DNA of 64,000 nt, taken from Candidatus Omnitrophota bacterium. Lineage in GTDB: Bacteria; Hinthialibacterota; Hinthialibacteria; Hinthialibacterales; Hinthialibacteraceae. Below are positions 7,673 to 17,304 of this stretch, one piece after another. The translations under genes and the position numbers were made by a program. The notes beneath the pieces were generated by a model that was not told the origin of the DNA, did not search any database, and was given only the letters and a program-made list of their open reading frames with translations. Within the stretch, counting starts at the first letter, position 1. Each line of letters begins with the position of its first letter. Where the stretch lies: assembly GCA_013177805.1 (NCBI GenBank), contig JABLXU010000006.1:155331-219330 (forward strand), written 5' to 3'.

Positions 7673-9577
7673 TCAGTATAACTCCCACCGCGAAACCGGC
7701 GTCTGGACCAGCGAGGGGATGGGAAAGGCCACGGAAATCAGTTCGCCGATTCCGCTGTCTCCTCCGCTATCCGCCGCGAAGTTGCCATCCACATACCCAT
7801 AACGGCTTCCCATGATCCGGTTGGTGGTCGGCGGATTGGGTCCATTGACAATCTCATCCGTGGCGGCCAGCCAATCATCGAATCCACTGATGACGATATC
7901 CGTCCAATCGGGAATCGATCCATCCGCGGCGCGCCCCATTTCAAAGTCGGAGTTCGGGAACGGTTTGACCGCTTCGCTGCCGTTCCAGAAATAGAAATCG
8001 TCCACCGCCAGCCAGGCGTAATTGCTGGGCAGGTAATCCGCGATGTAGATGCGGGCGGTTTTCCCATAATGCTCTGGCTTGATGTAGTGGCGGTACTCCG
8101 GATAGTGCCACAGGTCCAGGTTGGAGGTATTGAGATTCCATCCCATGCCCTGGGACATCTCCCGGTAGATGTAATCCTCGGGACCGTCGAACACACCATC
8201 GCCATTCATATCAACCTGGAGTTCGATGGTGCTGTAGGCATCGGGCCCCCGCTTGCGGTTGGTACCCTGGCAGCCATTGTATTGGAAGAAAACGTTTTGC
8301 CGGGGATCGGGAATGGCCTGAATGACAAAGGGATCGGAGCGGATTTCCACACCGCGCAACACATCGTCGGCGTCGATCGATTTCGTGCCAATGTACGCTT
8401 GGTCGGCCCAGTTGGCATTCATGGGACCGTAGAGCCATACGCTGATGTCCGCGTCCGGAGGAGATCCATCCGGCAGGTTGTGTTTGGTCACCGTCCAGCC
8501 GGGAATCACCCCGCCGGGAAGGGTGGTGTAATCGACAGCGGCCTGGCTGTTGACTTTCAACTCCTCGGGAATGTCTTCGAAGCCGCCGTTGGTGATATAG
8601 TAGGGGTCCCAATTCATGCGCCAGCCATCCAACTGAATATACCAAACTTCGGAATCATCCACGGCCACGACCTGCGCCAGGCGCCCCTCCAGGCCGGAGG
8701 TGTTTAAGAAAACAGGGTGCATGTTGTTATCGGTGGCGCTGCCGCCGCGGGAAATCGGCGAGAAACCCAGCACCGGAACGTCCACGCCTTCATCGTACCG
8801 GCCGTTGGGGGGATCGGTTGCGGTCCCAATGTCGAGGTACACATAGGATTGATTATCGGGGGGATAGATCAATCCGCTGGCATTGGGCGTGGTGGCGTAG
8901 TCGGGCCGGTTCCATTTTTCCGACGCCCCGCCGCCTACCATGCCGTACACAAAACTGGTCGGCGCGACGAGGGTGAATGCTTCCGATTCGACTACGGCCG
9001 TGTCTTGGTTCCCGTTGACGAGGGTGGTGAAGAACTGATTGCCATAAAAAAGTTTGGAGCCGTCCGTGTCGATCCCCAGCAACTGCGTTTTATCGGTGAC
9101 GCTTCCCTCCAACAAGGTCCAATGATTGAGGGGAACCGGGTCCTCGAACAGGCCGTTTTGCAGTTGATTGCTCACGACGACGCCGTCCGCGTAATTGAGG
9201 CGGATGGCCTTCACGGCGATGTAGTAATTGGGGCTTTTGTCCACGATCCGGACTTTCGCCGTTTTGCCCGCATGGGCGTCCAACCGGATCAAATACCGCC
9301 GCCAGCCGTTCCAGTTGACGGTGCTTTGCGCGTCGCGGCGCAGCCATTCCGTCAATTCACCTGACAACCAATGATCCACGGTGCCATCGGCGCCCAAATC
9401 CACCCCTACATCGATGGCCTCCGGGCCCATGACCGGGGGATCGGCCAAGGCGTTCGTGCAAATATCGAGGCAGAGAAAAACCGGTGGATTGCCCGTGTTG
9501 TTCGTAAACGCCCAACTGCCCACAGCCCCCAGGAGTCCACCCAGAATGAATATCATGACGAAGAGAAGTTTCTTCAT
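7673..9577 (-). CDS. Secreted protein of three divergent repeats, unknown function
   Basis: 634 residues with a clear signal peptide (MKKLLFVMIFILGGLLGAVG). The body repeats about three times. Each unit has a GKTAKVRIVDKSPNYYIAV-like segment (later GKTARIYIADYLPSNYAWL and GRLAQVVAVDDSEVWYIQL), followed within 15-20 residues by an N-x-x-FE motif (NGLFED, NGGFED, NSDFEM) and then a PxW segment. A D-x-N-x-D-G loop (DMNGDGVFDGPED) may bind calcium, with a decayed copy near residue 60. The fold could be a carbohydrate-binding or DUF642-like sandwich; I cannot name the family. An AAGGAG site precedes the start and a terminator follows. The tail ends W-E-L-Y. Confidence 0.7.
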   Translation of the reverse strand: MKKLLFVMIFILGGLLGAVGSWAFTNNTGNPPVFLCLDICTNALADPPVMGPEAIDVGVDLGADGTVDHWLSGELTEWLRRDAQSTVNWNGWRRYLIRLDAHAGKTAKVRIVDKSPNYYIAVKAIRLNYADGVVVSNQLQNGLFEDPVPLNHWTLLEGSVTDKTQLLGIDTDGSKLFYGNQFFTTLVNGNQDTAVVESEAFTLVAPTSFVYGMVGGGASEKWNRPDYATTPNASGLIYPPDNQSYVYLDIGTATDPPNGRYDEGVDVPVLGFSPISRGGSATDNNMHPVFLNTSGLEGRLAQVVAVDDSEVWYIQLDGWRMNWDPYYITNGGFEDIPEELKVNSQAAVDYTTLPGGVIPGWTVTKHNLPDGSPPDADISVWLYGPMNANWADQAYIGTKSIDADDVLRGVEIRSDPFVIQAIPDPRQNVFFQYNGCQGTNRKRGPDAYSTIELQVDMNGDGVFDGPEDYIYREMSQGMGWNLNTSNLDLWHYPEYRHYIKPEHYGKTARIYIADYLPSNYAWLAVDDFYFWNGSEAVKPFPNSDFEMGRAADGSIPDWTDIVISGFDDWLAATDEIVNGPNPPTTNRIMGSRYGYVDGNFAADSGGDSGIGELISVAFPIPSLVQTPVSRWELY

Positions 9578-9886
9578 ATCCTTGCTCCTTTTCTGTCCGA
9601 ATTTTCTCAGCAGTGTGTGATTGGCATAGATGGTTGGTTTTGGGTCCCAGCGTTGTGGATCGTGATCCTATCGCGTGGACTATCTCCTTTCCCGGCATCC
9701 GCGTTGGACCATTATAAAGGCAGATTGGGGCTTGATACTATGTCACGTGACCAAAATCTATCGTATGATGTTTGAATCCATGGTCATCCACTCCAGGATA
9801 GATTCTCCCCGTCTCTCCTGAATACAGACCCTCATTCCCGGCGTCGCGGCGGTGATCGCCAATCCTAGAATGATTCCATGCGCTTC
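9578..9886. other. Intergenic gap upstream of the repetitive secreted protein
   Basis: No gene seen. On the minus strand a perfect TATAAT lies at 9711-9716, about 135 bases before the start of the secreted protein, but no good -35 element stands at 16-18 bases from it. The rest shows no repeat or hairpin that I can support. Confidence 0.35.
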
Positions 9887-11317
9887 TTACCAGCGGTCTT
9901 TCCCCAATTCCTGATTCCCCGCCAACCAAGCCGTCCCTTCCGGAATATGCAGACTGCCGGCGGGAACCAGGTTGTTGGTGATTACATTATCCCGGCTTGC
10001 GCCCCGGATTTGGATCGAGGCGGCCAGGCGGGATTCCTCCCGCCGGTCGAGGATCGTGCAGCCATCCACCCGGCAGCGGACGGCATCGGTCAACACGATT
10101 CCCCGGTGCCGGGGATCCAGAATCTGGCAATGGGTGATCGAGACATCCCGGCTGTTTTCGATCTCAATCGCGCCTCCCTCCTCGGGGGATCCCTGGAAGC
10201 AATTTTCCAGGATAATCGTCCCCAGACTGACCCCTTCACAATCACGGAGGACGATGCCGTCGGATAACACTTTGCCTTGGTGGTCGGGATTCCAGTCGAT
10301 GGGATTTCCACAGAAGACCAGGTTGGCGCAACGTTCGGCGAACAGCGTGCGTCCGGCGGCGCTGTAGAGCGAGTTGCCGCTGATAACCACGCCCCGGCAA
10401 TAGGATAAGTGAATATTATCGGTCTGGCTGCCCAACAGATTGCCGGTGAGGGTCAGCAGGCCGCCAGAGCGCAACTCCTCCGCGCCGAGCACCCGGACAT
10501 TAGCGCCGCCCGGACTGGGCCGCGCCTGAATGGTATTGCCCACGATGGTCCCCTCGCGGAAGGTGGAGCCATTCCCGCGCATGTCGATGAGCACATCCGC
10601 GCAACCCTCGCGGTGGTCGTCGTAGTTGTATTCGATGTCATTGCCCACGATCTGGAAATTGCGCATCTCCCCGCCCTGGAGGCAAATCCCCGCGATGGAA
10701 TTGTAGCTGATGTGGCTGTTCGCGATGATGGCTTGATGGAGGTTCACCTCGTGAAAGAGAATGCCATATTCCAGGTTGTGGTAGATATGGCAATCCGAGA
10801 TGATGGGATTGCGGTTGCGCTCCCGGAAGAGGATTCCGGTCCGGCACCGCCGGATCTGCATCCGGCTGATGGTGGCCTCCATGGTTTTCACGAAACTCAG
10901 GCCCACCGCTTCTGGATGCCCGCCCCGGATTTCAAAACCCGACACCAACGGCATGCGTTCCCGGTTCCAGACCTGTTCGCTGATGGTATCAGGCCCCGCC
11001 GATCCACCGTGGGTGCCGATAAACTCAAACGCCGGGCCGGGGCCTTCCATGAGAATCCGGGCCGAGCCGTCGCTCATCAGCGCGGTGTTGCCGGTTTGCG
11101 CCAATTCAATGCGCACCGACCGGGTCAGGCGGTAGGATCCCTTCGGGAAGAAGACCAAGCCTTCCCCCCGGTTGACAGCTTCTTGGATAGCCTGGGTGTC
11201 ATCCGCTTGGGCGTCCCCCCGCGCGCCCTGATTTTTCACGCTGAATGATTCCATCAGTCCAGTCAGCGCGATGCCTGCCCCGCCGGCCAGGGCGTTAACG
11301 AACGAACGGCGGTTCAT
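9887..11317 (-). CDS. Tat-exported right-handed beta-helix protein (pectate-lyase-3-like)
   Basis: 476 residues. The N terminus MNRRSFVNALAGGAGIAL is a twin-arginine-type signal. It continues with the pectate-lyase-superfamily entry segment (FSVKNQGARGDAQADDTQAI, then GLVFFPKGSYRLTRSV) and then short Asn-ending rungs typical of parallel beta-helices (ISDCHIYHNLEYGILFHEV, IANSHISYNSIAGICL, ITHCQILDPRHRGIVL). Such proteins bind or cut polysaccharides outside the cytoplasm. The substrate cannot be told. An AAGGAGA ribosome site precedes the start; lemA ends 13 bases upstream, so the two are probably in one operon. Confidence 0.8.
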   Translation of the reverse strand: MNRRSFVNALAGGAGIALTGLMESFSVKNQGARGDAQADDTQAIQEAVNRGEGLVFFPKGSYRLTRSVRIELAQTGNTALMSDGSARILMEGPGPAFEFIGTHGGSAGPDTISEQVWNRERMPLVSGFEIRGGHPEAVGLSFVKTMEATISRMQIRRCRTGILFRERNRNPIISDCHIYHNLEYGILFHEVNLHQAIIANSHISYNSIAGICLQGGEMRNFQIVGNDIEYNYDDHREGCADVLIDMRGNGSTFREGTIVGNTIQARPSPGGANVRVLGAEELRSGGLLTLTGNLLGSQTDNIHLSYCRGVVISGNSLYSAAGRTLFAERCANLVFCGNPIDWNPDHQGKVLSDGIVLRDCEGVSLGTIILENCFQGSPEEGGAIEIENSRDVSITHCQILDPRHRGIVLTDAVRCRVDGCTILDRREESRLAASIQIRGASRDNVITNNLVPAGSLHIPEGTAWLAGNQELGKDRW

Positions 11318-11330
11318 GATTCAGTCTCCT

Positions 11331-11927
11331 TCACGGGGATTGCGGCTGCGGTACGGATGTCCCGAAATCGACTTTGGGAACCTGTTGAGCCTGCTCCGCG
11401 GCATCGAAGGTTTCCTTCGGGAAAAATCCCGCCAGCCCGGCGATGATGTTTGTGGGGAAGCGCCGCACCTGAATGTTGTAATTCTTCACCGCCTGGATAT
11501 ACCGCTGGCGCTCGGTGGCGATACGGTTCTCCGTACCCTCCAATTGCGCCTGCAAATCCCGGAAATTTTCGTTGGCTTTCAGTTGCGGGTAGTTTTCGGT
11601 GATCATCAGCAGGCGGGAAAGAAAGCCGCCGAGTTCGGTCTCGGCCTGCATCCGTTCCGTCCGGGTTTGCGCCGTGCCGATCTTCGCGCGCGCTTCGGCG
11701 ATGCTGGTGAAAATGGTCTGTTCCTTTTCCGCGTACCCTTTGACGGTTTCCACCAGGTTGGGGATCAGGTCGGCCCGCCGTTGATACTGGTTTTCCACTT
11801 GCGCCCAGGACGCCTCGATTTCCTGATCCAGTGTCACCAGCCGGTTGTATCCTCTGATGGCGAATAGACCGGCGGCTATAATCACCGCCACGATGATCCC
11901 TAGAAAAATCAAAATGAATCGGCCCAT
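11331..11927 (-). CDS. lemA: LemA family protein
   Basis: 198 residues. One N-terminal membrane helix (FILIFLGIIVAVIIAAGLFA) is followed by the LemA signature: YNRLVTLDQEIEASWAQV, NQYQRRADLIPNLVETVKGY, EKEQTIFTSIAEARAKI and a final FGTS segment. LemA proteins are membrane-anchored helical bundles of unknown biochemical role. The ATG at 11927 is preferred over the one at 11933 because AAGGA then sits about seven bases upstream. Confidence 0.93.
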   Translation of the reverse strand: MGRFILIFLGIIVAVIIAAGLFAIRGYNRLVTLDQEIEASWAQVENQYQRRADLIPNLVETVKGYAEKEQTIFTSIAEARAKIGTAQTRTERMQAETELGGFLSRLLMITENYPQLKANENFRDLQAQLEGTENRIATERQRYIQAVKNYNIQVRRFPTNIIAGLAGFFPKETFDAAEQAQQVPKVDFGTSVPQPQSP

Positions 11928-11933
11928 GGTCAT

Positions 11934-12777
11934 TCCTTTCCATTTGGATAGATGAACACGCCGGTATTATAGAGGAAGATTCCGGCACTTGTCGTGGCAT
12001 ACGCATGAAAGTCCACTCGAATTATTTTTCATAAAAAAAAATGACCAATCCGAACTCTACGAGAAGCGATTCCCGGGAAACTACCCAGTCCAAGAATCAA
12101 AGAAGACATAATTTCTCCCATGATGTGTATCAATCTAATGCAAGAAGATGGATAGAACCGCGGGAGTCGCGTATTCGGTAACCGGCAATTCATGCCGCAA
12201 CCGGCGGAAAAGTGGTCTTTTTTTTCCGCAAGTGACCCACATGTTCCACCCTCTGGATTAACCACCTGCAAGAAATAAACTTGAAAAACGGTCCGAAACG
12301 CCCAGGAGATTAACGAAAAATAAAGCCTGCGCTCTTTGTTCCGTATATAAGATTAAATAAAACAATAGGATATCTCATAGAGGGCGCAAAGGTTCCATCT
12401 CTCTGGAAGGAACAGGACCATCGGGCGGGAGGCGGAAATGCCCACTTCTGCGTAACCTATTGAAAAGAAAACTGTTGACACGTGTTAATTCCTTTATTAC
12501 AGTAAGGTAATTCCATAAATGAATTGAATCTGGGTTGAGGGGATTTCTCCGCTCCTGGGCCAAATGAAATCCCCCCATGATTAGTCTGTAAGCCATATTC
12601 TTCTACAAAAATTAGCGGTGTGTATCGAATCCTGGTATTGTGCGAGAATATAATAAAATTTTTTCTTTGATGAGTTTTCGCTCTTGACAAACCCAAGCAT
12701 TCGATAAAGGAATTTATTTTGATAATAAGCAAGGGTTGATCTGTAAATTGCTTGAAGGGATGAGGAGAGGAGGCCTC
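11934..12777. other. Long AT-rich intergenic region
   Basis: About 840 bases between divergent lemA and the histidine kinase. Short open frames on the minus strand lack ribosome sites and family resemblance, so no gene is called. The sequence is clearly more AT-rich than the flanks, with poly-A/T runs near 12031-12041 and 12650-12665. Two TTGACA hexamers on the plus strand (12475 and 12684) suggest promoters for the kinase operon. Confidence 0.45.
12475..12503 (+). promoter_or_regulatory. Possible sigma-70 type promoter
   Basis: TTGACA at 12475-12480, a 17-base spacer, then TACAGT at 12498-12503 (4 of 6 to TATAAT). It would give a leader of roughly 260 bases before the histidine kinase. Weak, based on hexamers only. 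Confidence 0.3.
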
Positions 12778-13593
12778 ATGGTTTCACACCTGCCTAGACC
12801 AGAGCGTTTGGAGCGTACCAGCCCGGGCCCAACCGGCGATTTGAGTTCCCTGCCATTGCATCTGGCCCAGATGGAGAAACTGGCTGCCATCGGCCAACTT
12901 TCTTCCAGTGTGGCGCATGAAATGCGCAATTTGCTGGGCATGATCCGCACGGCGGCATTTAACATCGACCGGGCGGTGGGCCAATTGGACCTCACGGTGG
13001 GAAACAACCTCGAGATCATCAACCGCAGCGTGGGACGGGCCAAAGAATATATCGACAACCTCCTCAATCTGTCCCGCATGCCCCACGGGAAAGAGGAAAT
13101 CGCCGATCTCCGGCAAGTCATAGACAACTTGCTGACATTATTCTCCAAAGATCTGGAATGGCGCCATATTCAATTGGTGCGGCGTTATCACCCTCTCCCC
13201 CTCTTCCGGCTGGATTGTCACGCGTTTCAGGAATGTTTGCTAAACATTATTCTCAATGCCATACAAAGCATGGAAGAAGGGGGAATCCTGACGGTGGAGG
13301 CCGCTCCCTTTCAGCAGGGAGCGCGGGTGACGGTGGAAGACACCGGCTGCGGCATCCCCCCTGAAAACCTCGAGGCCATTTTCACGCAATTTTATACCAC
13401 CAAAAAAAATGGCCAGGGCACGGGATTGGGTTTGACCATCGCCCTCCGCCTGGCGAATTACCTCGGTGGGGACATCACCGTGGAAAGCCGGTTGCGTGAA
13501 GGGAGCTGTTTCTCGATCCGCTTGCCTTACCTCGAGAATTGTTCGGAAGGGGGCAAGGCCGATACAGGAACCCCGGAACGCATGGCAGTCTGA
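12778..13593 (+). CDS. Sensor histidine kinase (NtrB-like transmitter)
   Basis: 271 residues, all cytoplasmic, no membrane helix and almost no sensor region. H box: SSVAHEMRNLLGMIRTAAF with the phosphoacceptor His. N box: NIILNAIQSMEEGG. G boxes: VEDTGCGIPPENL, FYTTKKNGQGTGLGLTIA and GSCFSIRLP. The start at 12778 has GGAGAGGAGG five bases upstream; a TTG at 12736 would add 14 residues and is less likely. The response regulator begins 36 bases downstream, so the two form one two-component operon. The signal may come from a partner, since no input domain is present. Confidence 0.9.
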   Translation: MVSHLPRPERLERTSPGPTGDLSSLPLHLAQMEKLAAIGQLSSSVAHEMRNLLGMIRTAAFNIDRAVGQLDLTVGNNLEIINRSVGRAKEYIDNLLNLSRMPHGKEEIADLRQVIDNLLTLFSKDLEWRHIQLVRRYHPLPLFRLDCHAFQECLLNIILNAIQSMEEGGILTVEAAPFQQGARVTVEDTGCGIPPENLEAIFTQFYTTKKNGQGTGLGLTIALRLANYLGGDITVESRLREGSCFSIRLPYLENCSEGGKADTGTPERMAV

Positions 13594-13628
13594 TCGACCT
13601 CGTCCCCGGATGAGGACAGAAATTGCCG

Positions 13629-15011
13629 ATGGAAATAGTTAAAGATACACAAGAAGAAGTGGGCCTGCGGGTGTTGGTCGTGGACGACGAACCGGATATG
13701 GTGGCCACCCTGCGGGACCTGTTGGGAGGGGAGGGCAACACGGTAGCCGTGGCCTACAGCGGGATGGAAGCCGTGGCCACCCTGGAACGGCGGGTTTTTG
13801 ATGTCATTCTCACCGACCTGTCCATGCCCGGCATGGACGGGGTGCAATTGCTGAAAGAAGCCAAAATCCGCCAGCCGGGGGTGGAAGTGATCATCATCAC
13901 CGGCTACGGGAGCATCGGCAGCGCGGTGGAAGCCATGCGCCTGGGCGCGTTCAATTACATGATCAAACCGGTGGAGCCGCAGGAAATCCTCTTCAACCTC
14001 GATCATGTGCACCGCCGGGTCACGGCCCGGTTGGGCGATCAAGCCCAACACCGGTTCCATGGCCTCATCGGCAAGTCCCCCGCCATCCGGCGGATCTTTC
14101 AGATCATTCCCCGCGTAGCGCGCATGAACGGTTCCGTACTCATCCAAGGCGAAAGCGGCGTGGGCAAAGAATTGGTGGCCCAGGCCATTCACCGTTGCAG
14201 CGCGCGCGCGAACAAGCGTTTTGTTCCCATCGATTGCGGCTCGCTGTCCGACACCTTGTTGGAAAGCGAACTTTTCGGGCACAAGCAAGGGGCGTTCACG
14301 GGTTCCTCCTCCGACCGGACCGGCATGATCGAATCCGCCCATGGGGGGACCCTGCTGCTGGACGAAGTGGGCAACTCGTCGTCATACCTGCAATCGCGTC
14401 TGTTGCGCGTGATCGAGGAGAAAAAAATCCGGCGCTTGGGGGAAAACCATCTCATCCCGGTGGATGTGCGGATTCTGGCGGCCTCCAACGCCAATTTGGG
14501 ACAGTTGGTCGAGGCGGGCAAATTCCGTGAGGATCTCTATTACCGGCTGAGTGGATTCGTGATTGAAATCCCCCCCCTGCGCGAACGGAAAGAGGATATC
14601 CCCTTGCTGGTGAGGCATTTTCTTGAAGAAAACCGGCAATTGTACCCGGGAGCACCCGCCTCGTTCTCTCCAGAGGCGCTTGACGCCCTCATGGACTATC
14701 CCTGGCCGGGAAATATCCGTGAATTGCGCACCGTGGTGGACCGCGCCGTGGCTTTCGCCGAAGGAGAAGTGATCCGGGCCAAAGATCTCATGTTCAGCCA
14801 GCCCTTTCTGGTCCCGTCCGCGTCGGCCGGAGGCCACGGGAATACCTCCCCGTTCGATATGCCCTTCTACGCGGCGGTCGAATCGTTCGAGCAACGCTAC
14901 TTGTCGGAATTGTTGGCGAAGGTGGGAGGCAATATTTCCAAGGCGTCTCAGGTTTCGGGAGCCAGCCGCAAGACCATACGGGAAAAAGGGAAAAAATACG
15001 GTTTACTCTGA
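13629..15011 (+). CDS. Sigma-54-dependent response regulator (NtrC/AtoC family)
   Basis: 460 residues. Receiver domain at 12-130 with acidic pair VVDDEPD, phosphoacceptor in VILTDLSMPGMDG and Lys in YMIKPVEP. AAA+ domain with Walker A GESGVGKE, Walker B GGTLLLDEVG, the arginine-rich REDLYYRLSGF and PWPGNIRELRT. C-terminal Fis-type helix-turn-helix (GGNISKASQVSGASRKTIRE). The sigma-54 contact loop reads GAFTGS instead of GAFTGA. Phosphorylated protein should open sigma-54 promoters; targets are unknown. The ATG at 13629 is chosen over TTG 13623. Its end overlaps the convergent prfB end by nine bases. Confidence 0.92.
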   Translation: MEIVKDTQEEVGLRVLVVDDEPDMVATLRDLLGGEGNTVAVAYSGMEAVATLERRVFDVILTDLSMPGMDGVQLLKEAKIRQPGVEVIIITGYGSIGSAVEAMRLGAFNYMIKPVEPQEILFNLDHVHRRVTARLGDQAQHRFHGLIGKSPAIRRIFQIIPRVARMNGSVLIQGESGVGKELVAQAIHRCSARANKRFVPIDCGSLSDTLLESELFGHKQGAFTGSSSDRTGMIESAHGGTLLLDEVGNSSSYLQSRLLRVIEEKKIRRLGENHLIPVDVRILAASNANLGQLVEAGKFREDLYYRLSGFVIEIPPLRERKEDIPLLVRHFLEENRQLYPGAPASFSPEALDALMDYPWPGNIRELRTVVDRAVAFAEGEVIRAKDLMFSQPFLVPSASAGGHGNTSPFDMPFYAAVESFEQRYLSELLAKVGGNISKASQVSGASRKTIREKGKKYGLL

Positions 15012-16155
15012 GAGGCCCGCTTCGGATACCCCGGCCGCACCGGTTTTGGCTTCACCCTCGCGCAGCGAATAGCGCAAATAGGCGGTGATGTAATCATCCA
15101 AGTCGCCGTCCATCACGTTCATCACGTCGCCCCGTTCGTAGCCTGTGCGGTGGTCTTTGATTAAGTTGTAGGGATGAAACACGTAGGAGCGGATCTGGTT
15201 GCCCCACGCAATATCCCGCTTCTCGCCCGATAATTGTTCCACCTTTTCGGCTTGTTCCTGCTCCATTAACTCATAGAGGCGGGCAGCCAGGATTTTCATG
15301 GCCGTTTCCCGGTTCTGTCGTTGGGAGCGTTCGTTTTGGCAGGAGACCACGATACGGGTGGGCAGGTGGGTGATGCGGATAGCCGAGTCGGTGGTGTTGA
15401 CGTGTTGCCCTCCTTTCCCGGACGACCGGAACGTGTCGATGCGCAGGTCTTTTTCGTCAATGGCCACATCGATCGAGTCATCCAGTTCGGGCATGACGTG
15501 CACCGCCGCGAACGAGGTATGCCGGCGCTTGTTCGCGTCAAAGGGAGATATGCGGACCAAGCGGTGAATGCCTTTCTCCGCGCGCAGGTACCCGAACGCG
15601 TACTCGCCTTTGACGTGGATCGTGGCGTTTTTCAGCCCGGCCTCCTCGCCTTCCTGATAATCGACCACCTCCGCGCTCCACCCCCGCCGTTCGATGTAGC
15701 GCAGGTACATACGGAAGAGCATAGAGGCCCAATCACAGGATTCGGTGCCGCCGGCCCCGGGGTGAATGTTCAAAAAGCAATTCCCCGCGTCGTGCTCGCC
15801 ACTGAGGGTGCATTGCACTTCGAATTCCTCGAGCTCGTGCCGCAACGAAGCCAGTTCTTGCTGGAAATCCGCCTCATGCTGGGCATCCCGCTCCTCGCGC
15901 GCCATTTCCACCAGCATGTGCAGATCCGTGAGACGGGCGTTCAGTTTCTCATAGGGATCGATCAGGTTTTTCAGGAGTTTGATTTGTTTGCCATGTTCTT
16001 GGGCAATTTTAGGCTGATCCCAAAATCCGGGAGCGTTCATTTCCTCTTCCAGCCGGGCCACGGTCTTTTTTTTGGCCTCGAGGTCAAAGATACCTCCCAA
16101 GCTCTTCGAGGTGTGAATGCAGGGATTCCCATTGGGAAATAATTTCCTCGTACAT
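15003..16155 (-). CDS. prfB: Peptide chain release factor 2, with programmed +1 frameshift
   Basis: RF2 ends translation at UGA and UAA. The body shows the SPF tripeptide (LVRISPFDANKRRHTSF) and the GGQ motif (SSGKGGQHVNTTDSAIR). The first 23 codons run from the ATG at 16155 (GAAAGG upstream) through MYEEIISQWESL to a UGA at 16086-16084. The site reads GGGAGG TAT CTT TGA C, the same layout as in E. coli: internal Shine-Dalgarno at 16098-16093, three bases, the slippery CTT, then the UGA stop. A +1 slip continues with DLEAKKKTVARLEEE for 360 more residues, total 383. Low RF2 would favour the slip, giving autoregulation. A plain ORF call starting at 16100 would miss the N terminus. Confidence 0.97.
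16084..16098 (-). promoter_or_regulatory. RF2 recoding site
   Basis: Minus-strand GGGAGGTATCTTTGAC: an internal Shine-Dalgarno three bases before a CTT codon and an in-frame TGA followed by C. These are the known elements for +1 frameshifting in prfB. Confidence 0.95.
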
Positions 16156-16293
16156 AGACAAGAACCTTTCGCCGTGCATAATGATGATCCCAGGAAGTAG
16201 TAATACCAAACCGCGGGCTTTACAAGGGGCTTTCAGGCCAGAACCAGGGATTCGGGGATCTCCCTTTCAGAATGCCTCCCGCGGCCTTGAACC

Positions 16294-17106
16294 ATGGGGG
16301 GCGTTCGGCGCGATAAAACCGGCATGGGCTTCCATCTCTATCCCGTCATTATCCGTGGTGTCACTCCTCCCATTCCCGGTCTCTTGTCCCGGCCCACGGA
16401 AGAATTCCAGTGCCTCCCCACCGTGATTTTCTTTCATGGTCTCAATGGTTCCCGCAATCAGGTTTTCCAAGGAAGATACCAAGAACTCGCCCTTGCCTTG
16501 CAACAACTCGAATGCAACCTGCTTTCCATTGAATTGCGCGGCCATGGGGAACGCCGCGAAAACAAAGTGCAACCTGCCGTGCAGAACCTCCTCCGGGAGA
16601 TCGCCCATCGCGCCCGGAATCCCTTTGCCGGGGCGATGGAAGATATCGCGAAGACGGTCGAGTTTGTGATCGAGAAAAAAATCGCCCACCCCGGCGAGAT
16701 TGCCGTGGCCGGGATCTCATGGGGAGCGTTGAGCGTCTTTTACGCCCTCCATCAGGAATCCCGCGTTTCCTGTGGAGCCGTTTTGCTGCCGGTCTGCCGC
16801 ATCACCGGCCTGATGGAATTCCGCCGTCTGCAGGGCAAAGCGGTGGTGGAGCCATACGAACCCATTCATTTCCTCGAAAATATTCCGCCAAAGCCTTTGT
16901 TATTCATCACCGCCGAAAAAGACACCCGCGCAGATCCCCGCTACGCCAGCGAATTATACGAATGCCTCGCTCCCAGGTACGAAGCCGAAAGCGCCCAGGA
17001 CCGTCTGGCCTACATGATGCTCCCAGGCGCCGGGCACGCCTATACTCCAGCCATGACGGAGATTGTCGTGGATTGGTTGAAAAAATATTTCCTCGAGAGA
17101 AATTAA
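16294..17106 (+). CDS. Alpha/beta hydrolase (dienelactone-hydrolase/esterase type)
   Basis: 270 residues from this ATG, 260 from the ATG at 16324 (MGFHLYPV); neither has a good ribosome site, so the start is open. The oxyanion segment is VIFFHGLNGS, the nucleophile elbow GISWGALS, the acid probably in TAEKDTRADP and the His in PGAGHAYTP, all in the order of a working serine hydrolase. No signal peptide. It likely cleaves an ester or small-molecule substrate in the cytoplasm. Stands alone between prfB (divergent) and a secreted protein. Confidence 0.78.
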   Translation: MGGVRRDKTGMGFHLYPVIIRGVTPPIPGLLSRPTEEFQCLPTVIFFHGLNGSRNQVFQGRYQELALALQQLECNLLSIELRGHGERRENKVQPAVQNLLREIAHRARNPFAGAMEDIAKTVEFVIEKKIAHPGEIAVAGISWGALSVFYALHQESRVSCGAVLLPVCRITGLMEFRRLQGKAVVEPYEPIHFLENIPPKPLLFITAEKDTRADPRYASELYECLAPRYEAESAQDRLAYMMLPGAGHAYTPAMTEIVVDWLKKYFLERN

Positions 17107-17304
17107 TGAGAATAGGGATAACACGTGGCAGGCGGCCGGGCCTTGGGATTCTAATCCGGATGGCAAAATTTTTTTCCGGAAAGTCGAACAATTCCCTTCA
17201 TCTGACAGACTAATTTATATGATGACATGTATTTCCGGTTTGGTTTTTGATTTTTCATCGCTGATACTGATCTAATATCTCTCTACAACCTGGGGAGTGA
17301 CATC

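Noticed and set aside
12029..12271. 80-codon minus-strand frame in the AT-rich gap
   Set aside because: No ribosome site, unlikely composition; treated as non-coding.
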